Below are positions 23,445 to 34,152 of a stretch of DNA of 64,000 nucleotides, in pieces. The stretch's first letter is position 1, and every line of letters starts with the position of its first letter. The DNA lies in contig NC_031476.1 in assembly GCF_000006565.2 (NCBI RefSeq), positions 193,458 through 257,457 on the forward strand. Reading direction: 5' to 3'. This DNA comes from Toxoplasma gondii ME49. Taxonomy: Eukaryota > Apicomplexa > Conoidasida > Eucoccidiorida > Sarcocystidae. The notes under the pieces were generated by a model that was not told the DNA's origin, searched no databases, and saw only the letters and a program-made list of their open reading frames with translations. A program made the translations under genes and the position numbers.

Positions 23445-26400
23445 GTGAGAAGCAAACTCTCGCGGCAGCTGAACTGGAGACGCATGCAGGTGGCGCCGCA
23501 GCGGGGGGCCGGCAGGTGAAAGAGGGGGAAGGGCATGAGGCGGTGCTTGCGGGAGTGCACTGAAAAGCGGGGCACGCCGAGACGAGGAGGCTGGTGAGGC
23601 CTGAGGTGGGGAAGGCCTGCGCATGCACTTGACGAGGCGGAAAAGAGAACGAAAGAGTTGTGTTCTGCAGAGAGGAAGGTGCCCTTGTGAGAGAGGCGCA
23701 CGAGATGGGTAAGAAGGAGACAAGGAGTGGAAAAAACAGCGGAGAAGACGTGAGGCTAGAAAACATCTTAAGGAAGATGCGAGGCGTGACGAGATGATGA
23801 TGAGCGACGAGACGTTCAGATATGTTGTCTCTCGCAGATGAAAGAGCAGTTGGTTTTTAATCCAGAGGATGCATGCAAGACGCGGCGCGTTCTGTGCGTC
23901 GTGTAAACCGGTCTTTCATGTGGAGGACGCAAGACGAGGAAGTCGAAAGGGTTAACGTTTTCCGCATATCTGCATTTTTATCGTTTCACCTGGAAAGTCG
24001 AGAAACTGAACAATGAAGCAGTCACAGTTTGTCGCGCAGAGGAGATCCTCAACACCAACGCAGGTGCAGTACCGGCGCCGGTACACTCTGCGGTGCTCCA
24101 GTCTCCAGGCCCAGATGTAGGTCTCGTGGCTTTTTAGGGTGTATGGACACCCAGTCTTCGCAATGCGGGACCTGTCTCCACAGGGGAACCGAGTCCGTGT
24201 CTCTCTCGAGTTTCTTCGTCGCACCCGTCATGTGCGGGGAAGGAGCGAGGAATGCGCTTTCTGTTCCCCCTCTCTGTTGAAAGCCCTGTGGGCTGTAGTC
24301 TGTGCCGTATGTACACCCGAGACGACTCTCGAAAAAAACACTCGCCTCTCTCACCTCTTCTCTCGCAGAAAATGGAAACAGGTCTACGCAGCTGGCGAGA
24401 CAGAAAAATTGAGAAGGCTACACAGGGAGAGGGAGAGAAAGAACTCGACAAAGAGAGCGACAAGCGGTCACAAATCGCTGCAGAGAAGCAGCCCCTCACG
24501 AAAAGATCTACAGCTAGCGAGGAAAGTTAACAGGACGGTTTCCGGGAAGAGACACACGGGAGGAGGTAAAAATCTGGAGAGAAAGAGGGAGGAACGGCCT
24601 GAGGAGAAACAAAGACTGGGAGAGATTGTAAAAGCAGTTGCAGACGAAGAGTTGAAGGAACAAGGAGGGAGTGATGAATATATATATATATATATATTTG
24701 TACTGTATTTGTATTTTCATCTGTATGCATACGTATATATATGTATTTATATTCACACTTGTTGACGACAGAAGAATCTCAACCCTATTTATGGAGAGAG
24801 ATGAGAGGATGGCCAATGGGAGGAATGGGAGTCCGCATTGTGGATGAGAAAAAAAAAAGTGACAACTAGAAGAGGAGGGATATGGCAGGAGACGCGCGGC
24901 GCGTCGGTCACCAAGTGAACAGAGACACCCGGTGCGCCCACACAGGAAAGCCAGTGCCAACGCAGCCACACATTTCATCGAGATCTCCTTTCAAAGCCAC
25001 AACTTAAATTCTCTGAAAAAACCTTCAGAATCTACGCCAGCAGCCGAACTTTCAGTCTACACTTCCCAGGGAAAGCTAATAGTACTCCTGTCTCAGGTGA
25101 CGACTTCCAACATGATGGTACTGATATTACTACCAGCGCATGAGTGGCCGTTTTCCCTTGCTTCTAATACGAGCGATAACAGAAATCCATACGTACTCGG
25201 CCGACAACACACGGATGCAAAACAATCTCCTCTGCCGTCAACAAGTATCTTACATATACACACATACATGTGTGTATTCGTACACGGGCATATATATACG
25301 TGTAATTTGTATTTAAAGGTACAGTTATTTATATGGAGTCAACCCCCAAGGCAAGCGCGCTGGGTCGTTTTTCCTCGGGATTGGAGTCTTGTATCGTTTT
25401 TCGATACATCTCTGTTCCTGCCTTTTGTGTGGCGTTCTGTGGTCGCCCTCTAAATGTATAACGGGGTGTCAGCTCAGATACAGAGACGTATGTTTCTTTT
25501 AAAGCTCGTTGATTTGCTATGCTTTCAGTTCCTGTCTTCCTGAACTCAGCTCATCAGTGATGAAGTCCGAAGCTGGAACTGGGGTTTTCGACCAGAGAAG
25601 TAAGACTTGTTTCCGCCGGGATACCCTGCCTTTGAGAGAAACCAGGTGTGACCATCTCCGGTGTTGCTGACACTGCTAGTAAAGGCGAAGAACCGTTTAT
25701 TCTATCAGTAGTTACGCGAGAAGCTGACTCCGTTTGCCGTGACCCGAAAACGCGTGTTTTACTGCGTTCCCTCCGCGGATCTGTGCTCTGTTTGTGGAAC
25801 ATATCATCACTTCTCTTGTTTTTCCCACAGAAACACAAGTCCTGAAAACCAAGGTCTCTTTCCACTGAAACAGAAGCTCTGGTGACTGCTCGGTGGCACC
25901 CCGGAAAGCACCGCAGGTGTATGCACAGCTGGGCGGCATCGATCTAGGGCAACAACTTCGCTGTGTTTCTGCATCGCTTTTTGGGAGAAACTCCTACGGA
26001 AAGAACGCGTGGACGCGGGAGTGAAAGAAGGAGGAAGAAAGCACGATTGAGAAAGAACTGGTTCTCCATGGCTTTGCTCCATTGGTGTCATTTTAAAAGT
26101 GTCACAAGCCGCGTTTTCCGTCGCCATCGGCGCTTCTGGCGGCCGACACAGGCGGTGCATAGAAGAGTGGAATGCCCTTTCTGTATCTTCGAGGTTTCGG
26201 AAAGTTTTCAAGCTGCTGTGAATGCGAAGACATGCAGCAAATACCGATCATCATCAACTTTGATGCACAGATGGACGTAATCCGTCCAGCCGCACGGTGC
26301 AGTGCTAGCCTGAATCCACGTGGGTTTTCAGGCACTTGACTCTTGACTTTTTAACACTAAGGGCGTTGTCCGTAAAAAACCGTTTCAAGTCGCCAAACGA

Positions 26401-27060
26401 GGAGTAATTTATCCTCGGGAAAGGCTCCCTGATTTCGACTTTCGCTGCGTGTTTGAACTGCATGCAAAAATGGCCGCGAATCTGAGGCCGAGACACGCCG
26501 TCGCTTTCGCATTCTGCTTCTGCCTTCGTTGCCTTTTTTTCGCTTCCTTTGCATTTCTTGAGCGCACACTGCCGATGTTCGACGACAGCTGTTTTTCTCC
26601 GCGAAGTTTTCCAAGAATCTCTTTGCTCGCCAGGAGGAGCTCGACGGACGTGGTGGGTCACTCGTTTCCGCAAAGTTCCCTGAATTCGTTTTGAAGCTTC
26701 AAACCTCAGTGTAGAATTATACTTGTTTATTCGCGTTTTCACCAGCATACCTAAGGGGGATGTGTGATTGTTGGACTCGCATGTGCGTCCCTGCGTGTAT
26801 CTCCAGATTCCTGGTCAATCGGCTTTTGTGTATCTGTGTCTACGCTGTAGGTACGGGAGTCACATGTCGTCGTGTGTGACGCAAACTGGATTTCTTTTTC
26901 CCCTCAGTCTTCTCGATTTTCAGTGCGGCTGCAGGGTCTCCTTGCGCTCCGAGTCGGTGAGCTGTCGCTGCACTACGAGGCCCTCTCCGTCTTCGAGTCA
27001 GCTACGCCCCGTCCCATCCGTCGCCTTCTTCCTCTTCTTTCCTTTCAGCAGGGCAGCGCC
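23445..27060. other. Intergenic region between ApiAP2 and LRAT-domain genes
   Basis: Should contain the ApiAP2 3' UTR and the LRAT-gene promoter and leader. It holds a TA tract at about 24678-24700, a GGTGTATGGACACC element at 24138-24151, and an open, splice-bounded stretch on the minus strand at about 23990-24130 that I could not tie to a gene. No other supported feature. Confidence 0.5.
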
Positions 27061-30000
27061 ATGGAACCGCCAGTCGGTGCTTCCGACGAGAAGCGAGGAG
27101 AGACGGCGTCTCGTCTCTTGGATTCCTCGCAACGTCAGAGCTTCGATGGTACATCGACGAGAAGCAGCGATGACGTTGCTGCCCCGTTCGCGGCGTCGCA
27201 GACGGATTCGGGGCAAAGAGATTCTCCCAGGAGAACTGTGTCTTCCTTCAGCTTCGTTTCTCTCGCGTCTGCGGTCTCCTCTCTTCGAAATGCCTCCTCC
27301 GAACGCCTCTTGCGGAGGGTCAAAAATCAACGCAGTCAAGTCGAGTTCGCTTCATCGGGATCTTCGTCTTCTTCTCTCTCCTCTTCCAATGATTCCTCTT
27401 CATCTTCTTCTCCTTCTTTCTCTCATTCTCCCTCTTCTTCTTCCTGTACTTCTTCTGCGGCCGAACACACACACTTGTCTGGAGAGAATGAAGAAAGACG
27501 AGAAGGAAGAGCAGGAGAGACAGACGCCAGGGAGGCCAAAGAGGACCGAGGAGGAAGACTGGACGACTCGCGAATCGACGAGTTCGACTTGCATGGAGCC
27601 CTTGTTTTCGACGACTACGAGGTATTGAATTATCCGGCAACTTCTCGTTCCATCTCGACGCTCGGACCCGGAAGCAATTCGACGTCATCTGGGGAAGCAC
27701 CAGTCACAGGCGACCCACGAGCCGAGACTCGATCGAGAAACGGCGTCGGCGCTTCCAGGGAAGAGAAGGCGCAGGCCAGAGACTTCCCCGCAGGCCGCGA
27801 ACTGTGCGGTGACACTCTCGGCACCGCCGAGTGCATGCAAGCCACCGCGAGAGCCGATGGAGCGGACAGACCAGAGAGACAGACCGAGAAAGTACCGGGT
27901 GCAGATGTGGGCATCTGTGGCGATGGAACTTCTCTCCTTGTTGAGGAAGAAGCGATCAACTCCCCGCGACCTGACTGCACCAACTCCTCTCGTTTTTCTT
28001 CCTCTCGCTTCCCCTTTTTCTGGTCTTCCTCCACCACTTCCTCTGTTTCTTCTGTTTCCTCTTCTTCCTCTTCGTCGTCCTTTTCTTTCTCGACTTCCTC
28101 TGGGGAGGCGTATGCAGTGTCGCGAGGCAGTCTGCGAGGCACAGGTGTCTCCTCTCTGAGTCGAGAGACTCGGTTTCTGTGGCACCCGCTGATCACGCGC
28201 TGCGTATACGGACCGTTGGTGAAAGCTCGCTTCTACCTCATGATGCATCCTGGAGAGTCGACAGACGCCGTCGTCGTTCTCCGCCTGTCCGACTTTCTTG
28301 TTCGTTACGCACGCTCCACAGGAGGCCAGGAAGCGGAGAAGAAAGAGACGCGAGAGGAGACGACGGAGAAGAGCGAGGAGAAGAAGCAACTGGAGGAGGA
28401 AGAGAAGAAGAGGCGGCCGGAGGAGGGTGGGAGAAGAAAGGGAAGTAGGGGACGCGCCGGGGGAGAAGCAGACGACGAAGAGGACTGTAGCGGCGCTAGA
28501 GAAAGAGCTGAGATCGCAAAAGAACGAGATTTCGCTTTCGGCGAAGAGAGGGGGGACGAACGAGCAGGACGAGGATCCGATGCCGAGCAGATTGTGGCCG
28601 TGGATGTCACTGCAGTGGAACAGCAAGTTCTGCAGATCTTCCGCCGCAAGCCTCAGGGGATCGTCATGCTCAACGACCTGCCTCTGTCGTGTCTAGCGCT
28701 GAAGCTTTTCGAGGAAGAGGCGAAAGCGGGAGACACGAGAGGCGCGAAGAAACCCAGAGAACGCGAAGGGCAGCAAGTTTCCTGCAGGCGCGGATCAACT
28801 GTCTCTGAGCTTCTCCCCGCCTCCTGCAGTCACTCAGGTGCCAAGACACTGAACGCTTGCGACCTCGCAGACAGGAGGAATGGAGACAGCGAGGACCAGC
28901 CTGCCTCTTCTGGAAATGCAACGTCGAGAAAGCGAGCCGTTCTTGTTCCTTTCACGCAAGACGTATTCTCCTCCTCTTTCCTACACGCAATTGCTGCGCC
29001 TCTCGGAGTCTCCTCGGGTGGCTCCACTGTCTCTTCTGACTCCTTTCACCCTCGGAATGCGACTCAAACCCCCCACACAGGCGGCGACAGCGCCCCGAAG
29101 AACGTCGCCTGTTCGCCAGGTTCTTCTCGCTGCCCTACCGCCCCAGCACACTCTGGACGGCATGCAGAGACGCAGGCAGAGCGAAGCGCAGTGAACGTGG
29201 AAGAGGGCCAGACAGAGGAGGAGGAGGAGGAAGAGGAAGAGAAGAAAGAAGAGGAAGAGAAGAAAGAAGAGGAAAAGAAGAGACTGTGCGAAGAGGCTGC
29301 GTTGGCAGCAGCCTTGGAGGCGGCGAGAGAAGCAGCCGCACGCCAAGACGGAGATTTCGAGGGAGAAGAAGCGAGGCTCGCGGCGGAGGTGCAGCGCCAC
29401 AAGTCGACTTCAGCGTTTCGACAGAACTTCCTTTTCGAAGACGAAGTCGAGGAAAAGGACGACGAATGGATCGACGCTAGAAAACAAGGAAACAGCCCCG
29501 TTGTGCTTCTCGTCATGCGCAGAGGCACCGACCTTGCACACCTCGCTGAACTTGACGGCATTCGCCACGCATGCATCACGCCCATTCCTCTGCAACTTGG
29601 AGATCACATCTACCGCGCTATCAAACCGAGAGGAATCTTGTAGGCCGACAGTTCTCGCAAACGGATCCTTTCGATCTGTCGGGGGTCTGTGCCTCAACGA
29701 CTGAGAGCAGAACTCAGGATTTCAGCGTAGACGCAGGAATCGCGTACAAACACCGCTCTACCGCCATAAAAAGAAGAAGCTTACGATGCATTACCACACA
29801 TCGGATCGCTGTCCAGACTTTCAGGTTTCATCCTCTTGCCCTGCATGCGTGGGGGACTCTGTCGACCTAGGTCTGTTCGTGGGTGTATGGTTTCTTTTTC
29901 AGTTTTCAAAATTATCTTTCTGCAAATCTTATCTCTCCACACGGTTGTGTGAAACGTGTCAGGTCGATAGCAACTCACCATGGCATTTACGCTGGACACG

Positions 30001-31706
30001 GTAAGCGGGACCCCGAGAAAAAATCAATCATTTGTTTCTTCCTTCTTCGATGCACTGGCGCTATGATGTTGGTTTGAGCTTGTGGGGTGGACCGGATGAA
30101 TTCTCTTTAGTCTAGTTTTCATCTTCTTTCTCGCAATTGACAGCTCTTTTCGTCTCCAGCAGCTTCGTCCTTCTCTCTTCTCTCTTTTCTCTGCTCTCTT
30201 CTCCGTTCCTCTTTGTCTCCAGTATATCCTTGCCTTCCTCGTTTCCCCCGCTGTCACTTCATTATACTAGTTAACAAGGTTAAATCAAACAGGCCTCAAG
30301 TGTGGGGTTCGAAGCGCAAGGTAGAGCGTAGCCTGGATGCCGAGCAAAGTGTTGTCCGAATGTCAGCCGGTTCGCTTGAGCTCGATTTCCTCGATTCGTT
30401 CACGTAGTTGTGAGTGAGTGTTATCTGCTTCCGCCGATCCTGTTCCGGCGAGCAGCTTATTGTCTCGAAACGCATGTGCCAGATGCGCCGAGTCTCGAGG
30501 CTCTCCTCCCTCTGTTTCTTTCTCCCAAGCTGCGTCTTGCCTTTTTCATTTCCTTTTTCCCTCTTTTGTGCACCTGTTAAAGTGTGAACGTCCAGTAGAA
30601 CGAACGTTCCAAGAAGCTCCCCTGAATAGCTGAAAGCAAGAGTTGATCTCACCGTCTTTTCGTGGGTGTTTTCTGTGTGCATCTCGACCTCTTTGCCGTT
30701 ACAGCGTATGGGCCTCGTCTGAATTTTTCTTTCGCCTGTTGTGTTTAGGTCGGGTGTTTCATTTGAGCGGAAATGAAAGACAAGGCTTGTGGGCTCTTTT
30801 GGCGAATCAGCGAAGTGCCAGGGTCCGCGTCACTTCCATCAGGCGCTTCATGGGCCGCGGCCGCTCTGCCCTCCGAGTGAAAATATATAAAGAAGAACAG
30901 TGCGACGACCACTTTGTAAGTCTTCAACACTGTATGCGTTCCCTGATGTGTTGCTCGCTTGTCTCTTCTGCCATCCAGTCTTCTTCGACTCCGTGTCATC
31001 TTCATTCGTGCGTTAAAACTAGGCATATGTATATATATATATATATATATATTATATCTGTGGCTCCAGTTGGAGTTCTGATCAGGGGGTCAGGAGACAC
31101 GGGAAAGGAAATGCGATGTATAGCAGATTTGTCTCCACTATCGACGCGTTCGGGTGTCCGACCGTGACGAAACCCACAACCGCATTCATATATATATATA
31201 TATCGATATATATTCGTTGGAATAGATTTAGATTTATTGAGAGGCAGGTGTACCTATAGCATGGTTTCGAGAACACTCAGTCTATCTATGAGTCTATTCC
31301 GGGCACACCTTGTCTGTGTTTTTTTGACAGTGAAGTGCCTGTGGAGTCCTTCCCGAGACTGCTTTCCCGCATGTATAGGTCCTTGCCTGTAACCACAGGG
31401 GGTGCATTTTCGTTTCTTTTATGTGTTGTCCCTTGGTTACTGTTGTGTCTGTGTCTCCTACAGACGGTGATTCAGAGAGCAGAGGAGTCCTTCGTGGAGC
31501 AGTCTTTTCCTTCCTACCACCTCCTGTTCAACAACTGCGAGCACTTTGCTGTTTTCTGCAAAACTGGAAAAGGAAAGAGTTCCCAGGTCGAGAAAGCTGC
31601 CGTTGCTGCAGTGGCAACAACTTCCTTTCTAGTCGGGGCAGGGGCCACCGCAGGCGCGGCAGCTCTTGCCGCTGCTGTGCTTGAACGGAGGCTCCGGCGT
31701 CCTTGA
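27061..31706 (+). CDS. LRAT-domain (NlpC/P60-like) protein with long disordered N-terminus
   Basis: Probable thiol acyltransferase, hydrolase or phospholipase of the LRAT/H-Ras-like suppressor superfamily. Exons 27061-29639, 29963-30000, 30749-30915 and 31464-31706 match in phase and sum to 3,027 nt (1,008 residues). The catalytic triad is visible across the splices: tandem His in HHGIYAGHG (His865/His866), His877 in VFHLSG and Cys953 in NNCEHFAVFC, preceded by GDHIYRA. The tail (about 970-1000) is an Ala/Gly/Val-rich hydrophobic helix that could anchor the protein in a membrane, as in other LRAT proteins. The N-terminal 850 residues are Ser- and Glu-rich with a charged coiled-coil-like part just before the domain; a block at about 375-425 (FLWHPLITRCVYGPLVK) looks conserved but unknown. 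The ATG at 27061 follows GCGCC and is the first ATG in frame. Substrate cannot be told from sequence. Confidence 0.88.
31028..31213. repeat. TA microsatellites in LRAT-gene intron 3
   Basis: (TA)n tracts at about 31028-31055 and 31187-31213 in the intron between exons 30749-30915 and 31464-31706. Confidence 0.8.
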
Positions 31707-31712
31707 TTTTTT

Positions 31713-31757
31713 TTATATATCTATATATATATATATATCTATATATATATATATATT
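31713..31757. repeat. (TA)n/TATC microsatellite just after LRAT-gene stop
   Basis: Follows the stop codon at 31704-31706 within 10 bp, so it is presumably in the 3' UTR. Confidence 0.85.
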
Positions 31758-34152
31758 GCGTGTGGATGTGCATGTTTATCAAAAACCACACGTGACTGGT
31801 TTCGATTCGTTTCTCAGTCGTAGCCACTTCGTTCCACGTTCTGATGTCTGCAAGAAGTGTCTGCATTGCTCCGCACGAACGTCGCTCTGTCACTGGAACT
31901 TCCCGGCTAAGTACCCCTTTTCTCTGAAACACAGTTCCCTTCTCGCCGTTAGTATGACCTCAAAGTTACTAAAAACCATTTAAGCACAGATGTGGGGCAG
32001 GGCACTTCTGAGATGGAAACAGACTGCTCGCTATATTCGAGTGTTTGGATCACTTTTAGACATTCATTTCTTGCTTGCCAACGGAGTTTTTCTTTGCATA
32101 TTCATAGGAAGCCGATTTTCGTCACAAGAAACAGTTTCTGCCCGGGAAGAAACACTATCGAGCACCAGTCAGCACTATGCCTTTGCTTGTCCAAGACCCT
32201 GCCCATGGGAAGCTAGAAGGCCTTGGGACCAGGAAGTGAAGTTTCTTCCTACAGGGAAATTTCTCGTGCGGAATTCTGTTCGTTTCACTGGGAAACGTAC
32301 TGGCAAATAGCACTGAAGTTATACACGTATAGCTTGTCAAGGGTGCAACAGAAAAACACACTGACACGCAACTGCTTACTTGCATGGCTCAGGTGTCTGT
32401 TCTCTATGCGGTACATCTTGCGGTGGCTTCTGTCTGTCTTGTATAACCGAGTAGCAGATGCACAGATGGGCCTAATTAATCCGTGTACGGCTTGTGCCTA
32501 GTTGTCTCTTGAGCTTCAGCAGAACCGTAGTTCAGCGGCACTGGAGTTAGTTTAATTTAAGAAAATAATAGACAGGTTGCTAAACATGTCCGTTCTTCGA
32601 AACGCACTTGCCTTCTCGCCGTGAGTATGGTCTTACTGTACTGGAAGCACCGGGTTTTTCTGCAATTTGCTGTTGTTGCAAAGAAGCGGCTTCGCTTGCC
32701 CTACGGTTTCAACCCCTTCCGCAAAAGTTTTCCTTTAACGTGTCTCTCTGACGCTGTTGAGAAGCATATATAATGGAAGACATTTAACTGAGTCTACCAG
32801 ACAAAACGCGCTAGAGTATGTATGGAGAGAAAGCCGCGGACGTGACAGACACAACAGGACTCGTCTAGTTTTTTGTGACCGCGAATTTGAGGGAATGCAT
32901 GTCATGTACTTGCGGTCGTACTATCGCGCTTATTCCAAAGACGGTTTGCGGAAGAAACGAAATTAGAGCCTGTGGCATTTAGCTGATTTTAACACACGGC
33001 TTTATGACTCCGCATTCGATACCGTTGCACAAAATGATGAATTGGCGCAGTTAGTATCCGGAAACTCATCCCTCTGCACAGACACGTGAGACACCATTTT
33101 TCAGTGCGTTGCTTGGGCCAGAAATTAGGACCCCTCGGCGTCAAGATCGGCAAGAAAGAAAGGGTTTCAGTGCTTCTTTCGCACAGAACTTGTCGAGGAA
33201 AGAATAAACCCTGCAAGGGAAAGAAGGAAATACAGGAACGCGGCTGTTGGCGCGTCGCTAGTTGACCCCGTTGCGTACTGTCGGTGTGGCGGCTGGCGGC
33301 ACGGTCGCCTTTTTCGTTTTTTCCAATTTCCCGTCACTCAAGTTTTCAGTCAGCTTCGTTTTCCCTGCTGCGATTTCGAGGCTCTATCGCCCAGCTTGCA
33401 AACTGAACGGAGACGGCAGACGAGGAAAAGCTGCGTTCCCGTTTCTAAAGAAGCGACCGGAAACCGTGTGCCTAGGAAGACGTTGCACGTTTGTATCGAG
33501 ATATCTCGAATGCATTTTTTCCGGCTGCTCTGGGCTCCATTTTTCGTTGGCGAGCAGCGCTTTTTCGTGTCAAGGTGTCATTTTTTCAGGCTGGCAATCC
33601 CAGATGTCACTGGTGGTGTACTTGGTGTCTTTGTGAGAACTCGTTTCCTTGACGTGAGCCTCTGGCTGTTGTGTCGTGCCAGGTTTCTGCGTGCTTCTTC
33701 TTAGCTGCCGACGCGTTTTTGCACGGTGTTCCCTTCAGGTGTTTCCTGTCCAATCGAACGCAAAAGGCGTATTTAATGCAGTTCCGCATGGCGTTAAGTG
33801 AGAGCCGTTTTGCTGTCTGGGGTCACGAACCGGTTCTTGTGCGCTCCCCCAGAGTTGTTCGCTTCAGTGACCCAAAGGATAAGTTTACCCGCTCGTTTGT
33901 GTGTTCACTTCACCATTAAAGATGCACTGACTGCTGACTTCCTTCATCAGATGCGTGCGGGGGACGACTTTTTCGGTACCGATTTTATGGAAACCAAAGC
34001 TGCCTCACGAAATTTACGGCAGGCAGGATGGGACAGCATTCTTTGGCCGTGGAGTTGTGCTAGACCCAGAACTAGGTTCCAGAAACCACTCACGTTTATG
34101 CCAGCCGAGACGGAGATGCAAGTGTGCGAAGGGAAGTGGAGATTCTTCGGGA
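31758..34152. other. Intergenic region upstream of DA1-like gene
   Basis: 3' UTR of the LRAT gene and promoter/leader of the DA1-like gene. An acceptor-like ttcatcag at 33943-33950 opens into the DA1 reading frame, so a spliced 5' leader or an upstream coding exon is possible. Frames at 33262-33636 and 33798-34235 show no recognisable protein. Confidence 0.5.
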
